Assembly (NCBI GenBank): GCA_905147135.1
Contig: LR990048.1
Location: 1,286,563 to 1,350,562, forward strand
Direction: 5' to 3'
DNA length: 64,000 bases
Source: Blastobasis lacticolella
Taxonomy: Eukaryota > Arthropoda > Insecta > Lepidoptera > Blastobasidae
The position numbers and the translations under genes are program-made. A model generated the notes under the pieces. That model was not told the DNA's origin. It ran no database searches and saw only the letters and a program-made list of their open reading frames with translations. Within the stretch, counting starts at the first letter, position 1; the number at the start of each line of letters is the position of its first letter. Shown one piece after another: positions 9,610-20,329 of this stretch.

Positions 9610-9790
9610 TTGCCTGCGAGTGTGCTCCCTGATCATTATAATCTGGACGTCTTCAAGGCTAGAGTGAATAGGCTGTTCCTAGGCAGGCATGCTCCATCTT
9701 CGGCCGCATCGTCACTTACCACCAGGGGATTGCCGGTAAATGCCTGGCTACTCTAATATAAAAAACACTTCAGTAATATCGCTGTCACGC
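9610..9790 (+). mobile_element. CR1/Jockey-like LINE 3' fragment
   Basis: The plus strand reads about [20 protein letters not shown] then [11 protein letters not shown], closely matching the better preserved copy at 18.9 kb. It ends in an A-rich AATATAAAAAACACTTC tail. Confidence 0.6.
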
Positions 9791-9860
9791 TCTTTTATAT
9801 TAAAACGTAGTCATTCGTTGTTTCTGTCTCTACCAGTCGTACCAGCTCTACCATGCTTAC

Positions 9861-9967
9861 CTTACCGCCGAGTTCTCTGAAGTAACTGATAAGCCTGTAA
9901 ATACGTAGTATGCCCATCCACATCGCGACGGTATCAAGCACCTCGTTCTTTTCACCGATCCATTGCA
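9861..9967 (-). CDS. CNG-type channel unit A, S4 exon
   Basis: The exon (ATTACAG acceptor, GTAAGC donor) takes the leftover T of the S1-S3 exon to make Leu. It then reads QWIGEKNEVLDTVAMWMGIL and RIYRLISYFRELGGK. G-I-L-R-I-Y-R-L...Y-F-R-E matches the end of S4 and S4-S5 linker of CNG channels (R-L-x-R-L-x-R-x-x-x-F-F). Few basic residues are regularly spaced. Confidence 0.75.
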
Positions 9968-10249
9968 CTGTAATTATTAAATTAGATATTTTAAAGAGCT
10001 CTTCATGAGTGAGTGAAACATAAAATTTATATTTTTAAGAATAAACTTATCTTTATTTATGCTACAAAGAAAACGCGCCATCAAAAATTCCAAGTGTCCA
10101 CTAGGATTGCGCCATCTATATAATCTAACGTCAAATCAGCGATAGTGTTAAACCATGTCCTCAATTTTCTATCTAACTAGTTGAAAAAAAATCTTGGATG
10201 TGAGAAGGTCGGGAGTACCCTCAATCGACACAAATATATGAGAAGATTT

Positions 10250-10560
10250 TATGATAAATTCTCTTTGTGAAAACCATTTAAACAGTGATATGACGGCCTC
10301 CGGAGAGACGTTGGCTCTTTGTGTGTTATCTGTACAACGGGGAATGTTCCGAAGAACTGTCTGCTTTGGTGCCAACGTCACTTTTCCGCCACCACACTCT
10401 CATCATCTAAGTGCAAGACGTGGAATGAGCCCCCTCTCGAAGTCTTCCCTATGCACTACAACAAGGGGTTCTTCAAATACCGGCATCGTATTTACTCCCC
10501 TTAGGTTTCAGGTAGCACGACGATGACCGCTTTCCACCGGGTATACCGTTAGTCTGTGTG
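10250..10560 (+). mobile_element. LINE C-terminal relic
   Basis: The plus strand in broken frames reads CVICTTGNVPKNCLLW and CKTWNEPPLEVFPMHYNKGF, a decayed copy of the W-N-x-L-P ending found again at 56.8 kb in this window. Confidence 0.45.
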
Positions 10561-10889
10561 CCTCCCCCGACTTAAAGAAAAGCTGAAATGAAAATCATTT
10601 TTCATAGCCAGCTTTTATCACACGTTCTCTATACTCAGTCAGAGTACTTGTCAAGACTAATCAAACGAGCCCAAACTCGGTGGGTTTACCATTCGGAGTT
10701 TAGGCATTCCTATGGCCACTTTCCATCTCCATCATCAGATCAGCTCAATCGTATGATAACACTGCATTGTCACCGAACTAACATCAATAAGCAAAATTTC
10801 ATCTCATGCATCCAGGTATCCGGAAATTGGTCAAATTAACTAGCAAGATTTTTTTAGAACAAACACCACAAAAAAGGATTACTTCTCTA

Positions 10890-11083
10890 TCTATACTAAT
10901 ATTATAAAGAGGAAAAGTTTGATTTTTTGTTTGTTTGTTTGTTTGTATTGAATAGGCTTCGTAACTACTGGACCGATTTCAAAAATTCTTTCACTGTTGG
11001 GAAGCTACACTATCCCCGGGTCACATAGGCTATATACCCGTGTACCCGTAGTGGTACCCGTACCAAGCCGGGGCGGCTGCTAG
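10890..11083 (+). mobile_element. short non-autonomous Helitron
   Basis: It begins TCTATACTAATATTATAAAG and ends with a GC-rich CCGGGGCGGCTGCTAG. It sits between host A and T without target duplication, as Helitrons do. The copy at 29.1-29.8 kb shares both ends. This one is only 194 bp and carries no gene. Confidence 0.8.
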
Positions 11084-11162
11084 TACATTAATAAGTTTAC
11101 TCATTCGCAAACACAACTACGATGATTTTGATAAAATTTTAATTTTGTAATGAAGTACTTAC

Positions 11163-11550
11163 AGCTTAAAATTTTATCTGCTGTAATATATCTCATAAAC
11201 TCAACATACAGAGACGTATCTTTTAAGGAATTGTACAAATACGCTACGCCGACATATCCGCTAGCAGAACATAAAAATAGCTGAGACTAACATATCCAGT
11301 TTACGGGTATACAGCTGATTGCATCGTAAGTTACTGCGATTCGATTCCTTCTATAGACTCGCATGTACAGTCTCACAACAGGCCAATATAAGTGCAGCAT
11401 GTTAATTATCAGATCGAAAATGTATAACATCTCCAGAATGGCGAGGGTCAAGTCTATGAAGGCTCTAGAGACCTCGTTGAGATGAACCACATTGTAGCAC
11501 AGCAGGAAGTTTATCACGTATTTGGTACTGATGACGAGCAATAACAAGGT
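11163..11550 (-). CDS. CNG-type channel unit A, S1-S3 exon with in-frame TAG
   Basis: The exon runs from TCTTTTCAG to GTAAGT (phase 0 in, 1 out), 129 codons. It reads TLLLLVISTKYVINFLLCYN (S1), FIDLTLAILEMLYIFDLIIN (S2), then RRNRIAVTYDAISCIPVNWI. The last piece matches the W-F-V-V-D-x-I-S-S-I-P-V-D start of S3 in HCN/CNG proteins. Next comes C-TAG (stop at 11289-11287), after which the same frame stays open for 41 codons (SQLFLCSASGYVGVAYLYNS and onward) to a good donor. Exons 5' of S1 were not found. Confidence 0.65.
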
Positions 11551-11739
11551 CTGAAAAGAGAAAATCTAATATTAGTAATATAGGTTTGAGACTGTCGTGG
11601 TTGTTAACTACACTTTCAAACCACATATTACCTATCGGGTTTGTTACCACGGTTACTATTGTTTTAACCTCGATATTTTGACGCAGTTGCATGCTTGAAC
11701 ACCCATTCCCCTGTCCCTAATATTAAAACTTACTTACCT

Positions 11740-12005
11740 ACCTCCACTACGTAGACTCTCTGTTGGTCACCACGCGAAGGTTCGAAAGAACGTTTCTTGC
11801 TCCTACGATTCGGATGTGGAATGAGCTCCCAGCCACAGTGTTTTCTTTGGACTATGACATTGGATCGTTCAAGAGGCATATTAGAGGTATCTTCAGAGGC
11901 GGGCAACGCATTGGCGACTCCCCTGGTGTTGCTGATGTCCATAGGCGGCGGTGACCACTTTCCATCCGGTGGCCCGCTTGTCTGTTTGTCTGCCGTATAA
12001 CATTT
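11740..12005 (+). mobile_element. CR1/Jockey-like LINE C-terminal fragment
   Basis: The plus strand reads RRFERTFLAPTIRMWNELPA then TVFSLDYDIGSFKRHIRGIF and GGQRIGDSPGVADVHRRR, the typical C-terminal end of a lepidopteran LINE with its trailing GGTGACCACTTTCCATC segment. It lies upstream of the first recognised channel exon. Confidence 0.6.
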
Positions 12006-14015
12006 AAAAAAACCTACATGACCGAGATGTCTCTAGCTATAAGACGTGTAAATTACACATAAATACATTGGCCGTACATCGTGATCGTCTAGCTTTAGAT
12101 ACATTACAAGGACCCTCTACGTTGTGTGTTTAATAAAATCGTATGTCGAAATACTTTCTCTTTCACTGCTCCCCAGTAAAAAAAGAGTCGAGCTTGTATT
12201 GCAGTTGAAGGAAGGCAGTTTAAACATCTTTTGTAAATAATAAATCTTTGCATCTGATTGGTGTTTAATTTTAAACTTAAGGAAAATTTGTCCTAAATTT
12301 AACAAAAAGTTAGCATCTCTGACTTGAAAGCATCACTACCTGTCTCACTCACATTTCATGAATGACTCTCCGTCTCACTCGGTCTTAGGCAAGCTTTGAA
12401 CGCACTAGAATAATTTTTAGTAGGTAAAGAAAAAATTTTCGAAACTGGGTTTCTTGAAGAAATTTTTCTTTCCCCGTAATCAAAGAAATAATGTAGCAAG
12501 TATTATACCATTTTAGAATCCTTATTAAATGCGTTAACTTTTCGTGCTACTTGCCAACAAAAATACTTTTTTCTTTCAGTACAGTCCGTTAAAGTTGGAC
12601 GAAATATTACTTGTCTATTCATTGTACGGCATAATGTGACACTTTCTTCCAAGCTGGAGCAGTTGACTTGGAATTCTAAGTAATAGGTTAGATTAGCACT
12701 ATTCGGGATTACAGATGAAAAATAAAATTGAAAAAAAGTTAAGATTTGTAGCAACAGGAGCTAAAAAACCATCACAGGGTGTACATTTTCTCGAAAAAAA
12801 AAAAAGAAATGCCTATAATTTAAAAAATTCAAGACTTAGATTTTATTTTTTATTTTTCTAGTAACTATTATGATTTGGACTATCACCCGATTCCGGCTTG
12901 ACGTCGACTTACGGGACACCCTGTATAGAATCACCGAACGGAAAAGTAAATCGTACAATTAGCGGGAGATCAAATCCGCAACCAAGATAAACATATTAAA
13001 GGTGAAGTCTAAATTATCCGTGAAACAAATGAAACATCAAATCCACATATAAAGTAAGTGACAATTAAAATTTGTATGAGTAGATAAAACAAGTAAATTA
13101 AGAAACATGCAACTTTGCTCTAGAACTGATCGTCATCGTATCTGGTCGTCGGGCGATGAATGGCGGGCGATCGACGAACGTCGCGGCCTCCGGGCGTTAA
13201 CCTCTTCTTTCTTCGTGGCCACTCCTAACCCTATGGTTGCGAAATCGCCTATCATAGTCCTGATCCTAATGAATTGTGAAATATGGACCTTTTGGTCTCG
13301 GAAATAGCCTAATCGATAGAAAAACCTGGGCTCAACTTCCAACCTACACACCAGGCCAACACATGAACATGTAGACCACATGTCCTGTTTATGCGTCCAG
13401 CAAAACCTCGACATCCAACGAACCAGTGACCTATTGTCAACTTCGCTCAAATCGTCACACATATTTCGATCATCCAGCGGTACTTCTGTTCCGGCCTAAT
13501 TTTCTTGCAAGCGATTGAGAGACTATTATTTTTATTTTTATTACGCGGACGCGGTATGTATAAATATTGGTGTCGGGACGCTAATGGCTGAGCCTACCTA
13601 TCGATTTTCCGAGTCCGCAAATTAAATTGTCGTTAAAGCATTAAAAGTGTAAAGTTCCTTATTTCCTTGGCGAGCGTAAAAATAAAAGTCAAGCACGGTC
13701 CCGCAGAGCCAATTTTGAATTTCGAGACAGCCACAACTACCAAGTATTAATCAAAATAGATGAATAGTTTTATTCGTGAATTAACTAACTACTCTTCTAC
13801 TTACCATCCACACAACCGTAGGTTAGATGGAATCTCCAAAACGAGTGAGCTTACTAGTAATTAAAATCTAATAACGTGGTTCATGATTGAGAAAGGTTGA
13901 GAACCCCGGACTAACCATAATTATCTGTTCCAAACTATAGCCCACATGTGCGCAGTGGTGTCGGGTAAAAACCCGAAAAGGCATTTCGAAAACGATACTT
14001 TGGTTTATTTGATTT
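12006..14015. other. no recognised gene
   Basis: AT-rich sequence without a convincing exon. A 109-codon minus-strand ORF (13133-13462) and an 83-codon one (12503-12754) match nothing I recognise, and neither has a clear splice context. If channel exons 5' of S1 lie nearby, I could not identify them. Confidence 0.5.
12774..12924. mobile_element. possible mariner-type MITE
   Basis: A 9-bp perfect terminal inverted repeat, ACAGGGTGT and ACACCCTGT, closes a 151-bp AT-rich segment. The ends resemble Tc1/mariner termini, but no clear TA duplication is visible. Confidence 0.35.
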
Positions 14016-14018
14016 TGA

Positions 14019-14190
14019 CGACCTGCTTGGTTCAATGGTCAATGGCCGGTCTGCCACACAAGAGGTCCCGGGTTCGTTTCCCGGCCGGGCAGAAATTGAA
14101 ATGATGAATTTTAATTTCTGTTACGTGTCTGGGTGTTCAATGTATAAAAAGTATGAATTAAAAAAAAAGTATTTAAGTTCTTATATTAAG
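14019..14190 (+). mobile_element. tRNA-derived SINE, family B copy
   Basis: A pol III A box (TGGTTCAATGG) and a B box (GGTTCGTTTCC) lie about 45 bp apart, followed by GGCCGGGCAGAAATTGAAAT and TCTGTTACGTGTCTGGGTGT. The copies at 20.1-20.3 and 22.6-22.8 kb are on the minus strand. Confidence 0.7.
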
Positions 14191-14884
14191 TCACGCGTCA
14201 CTCCGCTTTTCAAAAATCCGAGATACAACAATGGACCTTATTCTATGAGCAATGCATTCCACTTTGATTTGCTCTCACGCTCTTTGTTTCTGAATTCAGT
14301 GACTGAATTTAGGAATGTGTAATAAGCGCATAAGGACAGACATATCTGTCTACCCTCTTTCGGATTCGACGATTACCCGGATTACAACACGTTACACGGC
14401 ATTTTAGATATCGATACAAATTTAAAATCCCTTGCAACTTTGTAACGACATATTTTAACCAAAATCTGACAAAGTACAAGCATAGATATTGGTTTCAGGA
14501 TTACATCTGTCAAATTTCGTTGGCTTTGATAGCGTAATATTGAAGATATGATCAAACTTCGTTTCAATGGGGGCGCTCGGGGAACACTAGCATTAATAAT
14601 AATCTTTTTCACAAAATTAGATATGGTTATAGAGAAAAACTGGCGACAAATGAAAAGAGATATTTTCAAGCACTTATAAAAACTTGAAATATAAATAATA
14701 TAACATAAATAATTGCATCTCTGAGTATATTTTTTACTATCACCTAAAATCAAGTAATTAGTCATTTGTATGTGCTATTTACAATTAAAAATATTTGAGC
14801 GCATGTATTTATACAACTATTAGAAAAATAATAAAAATGTCATATGGGTTCAGTACATATTGGGTAACACCCAATATTATTTTG

Positions 14885-16250
14885 GTGCTTCCCGGGCATG
14901 ACGCACTTAGCGTGGAACATTTTAAGCATGCTGGGACTCACTTACCCGGGGTGTTGGCGCTGCTATTCAATCTCTGCATACGACACTCATACTTGCCGCC
15001 AGATCTAATAAAGATCATTATTGTACCGATTGTTAAAAATAGGACGGGAGATTCATCCGATAAGAACAACTATAGGCCCATATCATTAGCAACAATAACA
15101 GCTGAAGGGCTTGATGGTGTGCAGGATAGACGCCTGGATGAGCATGTTTGTCTTCACGATGCCCAGTTCGGATTCCGGCCAGGCTTGGCTCAAGCACACT
15201 GTCAGGTACTACACAGACAGAAGCACGCGTGCTTCTTGGACCTGTCCAAAGCTTTTGATCTGGTGTCATATCCAGTATTATGGAATAAACTGGAGGGGGT
15301 GAATCTTCCGTCAGAGCTCATTGGCATCTTTAGGCATTGGTACGAGAATCAGGTCAACTGCGTCAGATGGGGAGAGGAGCGGTCGGGGGAGTATAGGGTG
15401 GAGTGTGGGGTGAGGCAGGGGGAATTGGCCTCGCCCAGTCTCTTCAACCTCTACGTCGATCGGCTGGTCCGCGAGCTTAGCAGCATGCATGCGGGATGTT
15501 CCATCGATGGAGTTAACGTCAATAACATCAGTTACGCGAACGATATGTGCTGCTGAGCCCGTCGATCAGTGGGCTCCGGGGGTTGTTGAACGCGTGCGAG
15601 GCCTATGCCGTAAGTCATGGGTTGAAATACAACACTACTAAAAGTGAGCTACTGGTCTTCGCCGCGGGCAGTAACTCTCCGCGAGCGGTGCCTCCAGTCA
15701 AGCTTCGCGGGACTGCGTTGACGAGAGTCAAACAGTTCAAGTACCTGGGCCACATTGTGACTGAGGACCTGCAAGATGACCAGGACATTGAGCGCGAACG
15801 TAGAGCGTTGGCGGTCAGAAGCAATATGCTCGCCAGTAGGTTTGCTCATTCGTCGGAGCAGGTGAAGATTACTCTCTTCAAGGCATATTGCCAATCTTTT
15901 TATACTAGCAGCCTATGGGTGAGATACACGCAGAAGGCCTATAAAGCTCTGCGTGCTCAGTACAATAATGCTTTCAGGAAGATGTTGCGACTGCCGTGGC
16001 GCTGCAGCGCCTCTGGCATGTTTGCCGAGGCGCGAACAAATGATTTCATGCGATAATACGCAGAAAAGTATTCTCCCTGATGAACAGAGTTTGCGGCAGT
16101 CGCAACACCATCCTGAGGGCTGTGGCAGGTAAGTGCGAGTGTCCCATCCGCCACCACTAGACGACTGTACTGAGACAGCTTCCGTTCACGAGATAGGCAG
16201 TAACTTCTGTACGACTTCGTTCTGATGGTCCGCCATATTTCATTCATACA
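14885..16250 (+). pseudogene. non-LTR retrotransposon reverse transcriptase, broken
   Basis: The frame 14795-15556 contains GHDALSVEHF, NNYRPISLATITAEGLDGV, HDAQFGFRPGLA, HACFLDLSKAFDLVS and CGVRQGELASPSLFNLYVDR, the ordered motifs of a LINE reverse transcriptase. The catalytic Y-A-D-D box reads Y-A-N-D. A missing base right after it moves the frame to 15547-16056 (LLSPSISGLRGLL to ASGMFAEARTNDF). The palm also has a gap or frameshift near 15200. The element is dead. Clade is not certain. Confidence 0.8.
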
Positions 16251-16275
16251 TGTATATATGTAATTATTACTGATT

Positions 16276-16398
16276 ATTATTATATTAGACGGGACTTGGA
16301 CGCGACGTACCTTTATGATTTGTTTTCCCGACGTTTCGGTAGGGTTACACCCACCGTGGTCACGAGACGAGTCGTCTCGTCCCGTCTAATATAATAAT
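16276..16398. mobile_element. small MITE with 20-bp inverted repeats
   Basis: The ends are perfect inverted copies of ATTATTATATTAGACGGGAC around a 123-bp element containing CCCGACGTTTCGG. It lies just beyond the reverse transcriptase relic, probably within its 3' untranslated part. Confidence 0.7.
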
Positions 16399-16879
16399 AT
16401 GTGTAAAGAACGCGAGTTTAGTTTGAAACAAATATTACTGATTAATTGATTTATTGTAATGTATTGACATGGTTAAATTTATGATTTTATGAAATTGTTT
16501 GACATTGATATTTTTAGTTAATTGACATAAGTATGGAATTTGACATTAATATTTTTATATTTTTGGTAATGAATTTAAAAACTACTTACGTACCTAAAAA
16601 TATATGGAATTGTAAATTCTGAAATAAATGATTATTTAATTATTTATTATTATAAACTCAACATACCTGCCACCATAACTTCCATGGGAGGTACATGGCA
16701 CGCGCGGTGAATTTGCCGAGTTTCCCTTTCCATAATACCTGGCCCCGGTATCTTTGCTTGGCTGGTGTTACACGGATGACGGAGCTGTCAGTTTTGCCTG
16801 TGCCCCTGGTGAAATTTGTTTAGAGTAACTTGTAATTTCACATAATAAAAGCATTCATAGCAAAGAAAGATTTGAAAAG

Positions 16880-17425
16880 GTTTTTACTAGAGATAAAACA
16901 GATAGTTGTTTAGCCGGATACCGGATACCGGATACCGGATATCCGGCCAACCTACTCACCGGATAGCCGGATATCCGGCAGCCGGGTAATCGGCTGGACA
17001 TAGTCTCGGAATAACTTTGTGCAAGCTTTGATCGCGTGATGGGGCTTTAGACTACTGCTTGTATTTACGTGATTTCAAGTCTCCGTTCAAAGTGAATAAT
17101 TTAAAATAGTTGAACTGAACAATTCTTCCGACCTCGGACGGATTCGTAGCCCCCAGAGGACAAACGACATCGTATACTCCTTCATATTACGTCAATTATA
17201 AAATAGGTTACTAATTATTTTTACTAATTGTATACTAACACTACCTGAATATAGAGAAATTCGTATTTTTTATTCCAGTATAGTCGACCTTTATTGACTT
17301 TGGAAAAAATATTAGTATTCGGTATCCGGCCGGATATTAACACACTATCCGGTATGCGGTCGGATAGTACATGAGGGGCGGATACCGGATAGTAACCGGA
17401 TATCCGTTTCATCTCTTGTTTTTAC
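16880..17425. mobile_element. non-autonomous hAT element with 8-bp target duplication
   Basis: The element (16888-17417) starts TAGAGATAAAAC and ends GTTTCATCTCTT, an inverted repeat. It is flanked by the exact 8-bp duplication GTTTTTAC (16880-16887 and 17418-17425), the hAT hallmark. Its ends carry clusters of CCGGATACCGGAT and CCGGATATCC subterminal repeats. It is inserted in a LINE 3' relic; an uninterrupted version of that site is at 46.37 kb. Confidence 0.85.
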
Positions 17426-17520
17426 GGGGTCGGCAACACGTGGGTGATGCCCCTGGTGTTGCAAACGTCCACAGGCTGAGGTGACTGCTTACCATCAGGC
17501 GGGCCGTAAGCGTGTTTGAC
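17426..17520 (+). mobile_element. LINE 3' relic (split by the hAT element)
   Basis: The sequence CGGGGTCGGCAACACGTGGG, continuing GCCCCTGGTGTTGCAAACGT, is the continuation of the fragment that ends at 16887. It equals the intact copy at 46.31-46.50 kb and a reverse copy at 55.9-56.1 kb. Confidence 0.6.
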
Positions 17521-18199
17521 ACCTTAGAAATCTAAGAAGTGAATTTGAAAAACATAGCAGGAGTAGTAGCTGAAATAGCATCCAGCAGAATTCAATATGA
17601 TACTGGACCTGTCAAACTAACCTCTACCTTATTCTTACAGCTACTATGGTTGATCAATCAATCTATCAACAAAATACATTTATTCAGTTTAGGTTTTTTA
17701 TAGACGCTTATGAATATCAGAAAGTACTTGAACATTAAAATTATGTTACATAAATAAAGTATAAAATGCTCATGATCATCGCGACTTGGATCATGCAATT
17801 TGACAAGAAGCAATGTAATAAATTGTAAACCGTCAATTTGTATAAAGTGTAGTTTCATTTCATACCAGTTGTACAGCTAGTTGCATTTGTAACTTTGTAA
17901 TGTGTTTATTGTATCAAAATTCCCTCTTTTTTGCATACATATTGGCATACACCAACAGAACCCTACACTGCACGTGGCCGGACACGTCTTGGCCGGTTTT
18001 TTTTATATAAACTAGGTAACCATTCGATAGTAAGTCACGACGAGTCTAGAAACAGCCTATTCACCATGTAGTCCAGAAGGATTATACTGAGCGGGAAACA
18101 TATTGGCATATTAGAAAACGTTCCATTCCTAAGCCGTAAGCATTATAAAAGTCCTACCACAGAGCGGTTCGTGTATATAGCTGGTATATATACGACACC

Positions 18200-18470
18200 A
18201 TCATCATCATCATCTTCACAGCCCAAAACAGTCCACTGCAGGACTTAAGGCCTTTCCCACGAAAGGACAGGTTATTGCTATAATATCCACGCTTGGCATG
18301 CGGATTGGAGATCACAGTGTTATAAATAATTATAACACTGGAAAACGCTGCTGCCCATATTCCAGCCTACGGAGACTCTAGAAGTTTTGTCTCGGCAACA
18401 TTAGTCGCCTTGTTACACCCACGAGCGTAAGGGGTTGGTGCTATTCTACTCTGTCGGACACCACACGGTC
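18200..18470 (-). mobile_element. interspersed repeat C copy
   Basis: On the minus strand it carries the shared blocks TAGAATAGCACCAACCCCTT, GGCGACTAATGTTG, GGAGATC..GC.TGCCAAGCGTGGATATTATAG and CCTGCAGTGGACTG...TGATGATGATG. Other copies are at 23.5, 35.6, 42.4 and 51.7 kb. It has no ORF and looks like the 3' end of a LINE or a SINE. Confidence 0.6.
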
Positions 18471-18639
18471 ATATCTACGACTTAGTTCAATTATTTGGCT
18501 ATATAATGTACTTACAAGGTATCTACAGTTTTCAGAGATTGAAAGCTCATGGTAGCGTCAATTTTTCGCTTGGGGTGAACAATATTTCCTCAAAAACCAT
18601 GAAATTCACTACAAGACGTTTCCACACGGCCTACTAGAT

Positions 18640-19060
18640 CACATACTATTCACGTACAACGATATTTTATTTTAAACAATGTGGTGATGAAATTTCTGTT
18701 ACTCATAAGACAGGTTACAGAAGGTGTGCGAATCCGTTGCACGACCTTATTCCGCCGGTCCCTTTCCGCCATCGGGAGACGCCATCCGGGCGAGCGCTTT
18801 ATCCTTATGTCGTGGATCTTCCAACTATCCACACGAGCCGATTTGATTCAACCTTTATAATGCGTACGGCTAAGAAGTGGAATACGTTGCCTGCGAGTGC
18901 GTTCCCTGATAATTATAATCTGGACGCCTTCAAAGCTAGAGTGAATAGACTGTCCCTAGACAGGCATGCTCCATGTCACTTACCAACAGGTGAAATACCA
19001 GTCAAATGCCTGTCTAGTCTAAAATATAAAAGAGAACTTCATTAAATAAAAAAGTTATTC
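18640..19060 (+). mobile_element. CR1/Jockey-like LINE 3' end
   Basis: The plus frame reads [80 protein letters not shown] and then stops before an A-rich tail. This is the C-terminus of an abundant lepidopteran LINE and is the best preserved of several copies here (9.6, 40.7, 55.0 kb). Confidence 0.75.
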
Positions 19061-19620
19061 ATTCCTCTCCTTCATTCTAGCGGATAATCCAGGCTCATCT
19101 CCGCTCTTCTACTAGGCTCGCTTTCCAATTTACTGAAAGTGGTTTTCTACCAAAAATCCTTAATTTAGAATTTTTATCCATAAAAATGCATAAATCCTGC
19201 TCCCCATCAGGCACGATCTCCGCTCGTTCATCCCAGCCATAAAGCTCTGCACAGATCACCTTGAAAGCCCTAATATAACGTCGAATAATAATATTTGACG
19301 CAGCCAACAGTAGAAACGAACCAAAATCCGGAGGTAAAACAGCCACCGCTGATATATAATTAGAAATGGCGGTCCATTCCATTTTTATGCCCTATTCCGG
19401 CTTGGAGCGAAATGAAATGCCATATTTCGGCGGATATTGAAATTTTACTGCAAGTTGCCTCGCGTGCGAGGGTCGTAAAGATGGCGTGGCGGGGACGGGC
19501 GGGATGGCGTCACGGTCTTCTTTAGGCGGTATAAGGTTCGAGTCGTAAAATGTAGGAGAAGTTAGGAGCCGAATCGAGACGCGTAAGCGCTGTATGTAAG
19601 TTCAGGGGCCCTCTGTTTGG
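19061..19620. other. no recognised gene
   Basis: A 95-codon minus-strand ORF (19095-19382; GWDERAEIVPDGEQDL and IFMDKNSKLRIFGRKPLS) is open, but I do not recognise it. It is probably repeat-derived, given its position between a LINE end and a MITE. Confidence 0.4.
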
Positions 19621-19624
19621 AATC

Positions 19625-19780
19625 GGTCCCATACACACGAGCGCTCGCGTACTTATCCTTTTCACATTCGTGCTAAGTTGCTATACATTCGTGCTAAGTA
19701 GCTATACATTCGTGCTAAGTTGCTATAGATTGAAAAGACAAGCATCAGAAGACGAGCGCTCCCGTGGATGCGAGCGGTTC
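19625..19780. mobile_element. GAACCGCTCGC-type MITE with tandem triplication
   Basis: This is a copy of the short element seen at 27.35 and 28.26 kb, ending CGAGCGGTTCAAAAATCGGG. A 21-bp internal unit (ACATTCGTGCTAAGTTGCTAT) is present three times in tandem at 19664-19726, but once in the other copies. Confidence 0.6.
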
Positions 19781-20064
19781 AAAAATCGGGCTCAAGAACA
19801 TCAATTTATTGCTGTAGTAACAGTCCGAACCGTTATCTGTCAAAGAATTGGGCTACATCTTTCCCTAAAGCCCGATTTACATTGGTCAAATATTTATTAT
19901 ATTAGACGAATACAGTGAGTAAGTACAGTGGTGTAAACCGATCGGACAGGATCATGTCTACTTGGCTTATAAGTTGTCTTTCGAGTACTTTTTAATAGCA
20001 AGTGCACCCTTCGTCCGTCCGCTCAATCCCCTGCACGACATTTGACTCGCCACTCTGGTGTAGT

Positions 20065-20328
20065 ATAAATAAATAAATAAATAAATATTCGTGGACAAAT
20101 TTATACAGCGCCATCTAGCCCCAAACTAAGCAAAGCTTGTACTATGGGTGCTAGATAACTGATATACTACTTAAATACTTTTTTTTTTTAAATACATACT
20201 TATTATACATAGAACACCCAGACCCGTAACAGAAATTAAAATTCATTATTTCAATTTCTGCCCGGCCGGGAATCGAACCCGGGACCTCTTGCGTGGCAGA
20301 CCATTGAACCACTCAGGTCGTCAGTATA
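20065..20328 (-). mobile_element. tRNA-derived SINE, family B, near full length
   Basis: Reading the minus strand from 20328: A box TGGTTCAATGG, B box GGTTCGATTCC, CGGGCAGAAATTG, CTGTTACGGGTCTGGGTGTT. The body contains AGTTTGGGGCTAGATGGCGC, and it ends in an (ATTT)n tail at 20087-20065. It is the most complete copy of the family in the window. Confidence 0.75.
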
Positions 20329-20329
20329 A

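Noticed and set aside
11281..11304. 24-nt intron removing the TAG in S3
   Set aside because: It has GT and AG ends but is far below the shortest introns normally spliced in insects.
13133..13462. 109-codon minus ORF as a host exon
   Set aside because: No domain, no clear acceptor/donor pair and no in-phase partner; kept only as an unrecognised ORF.
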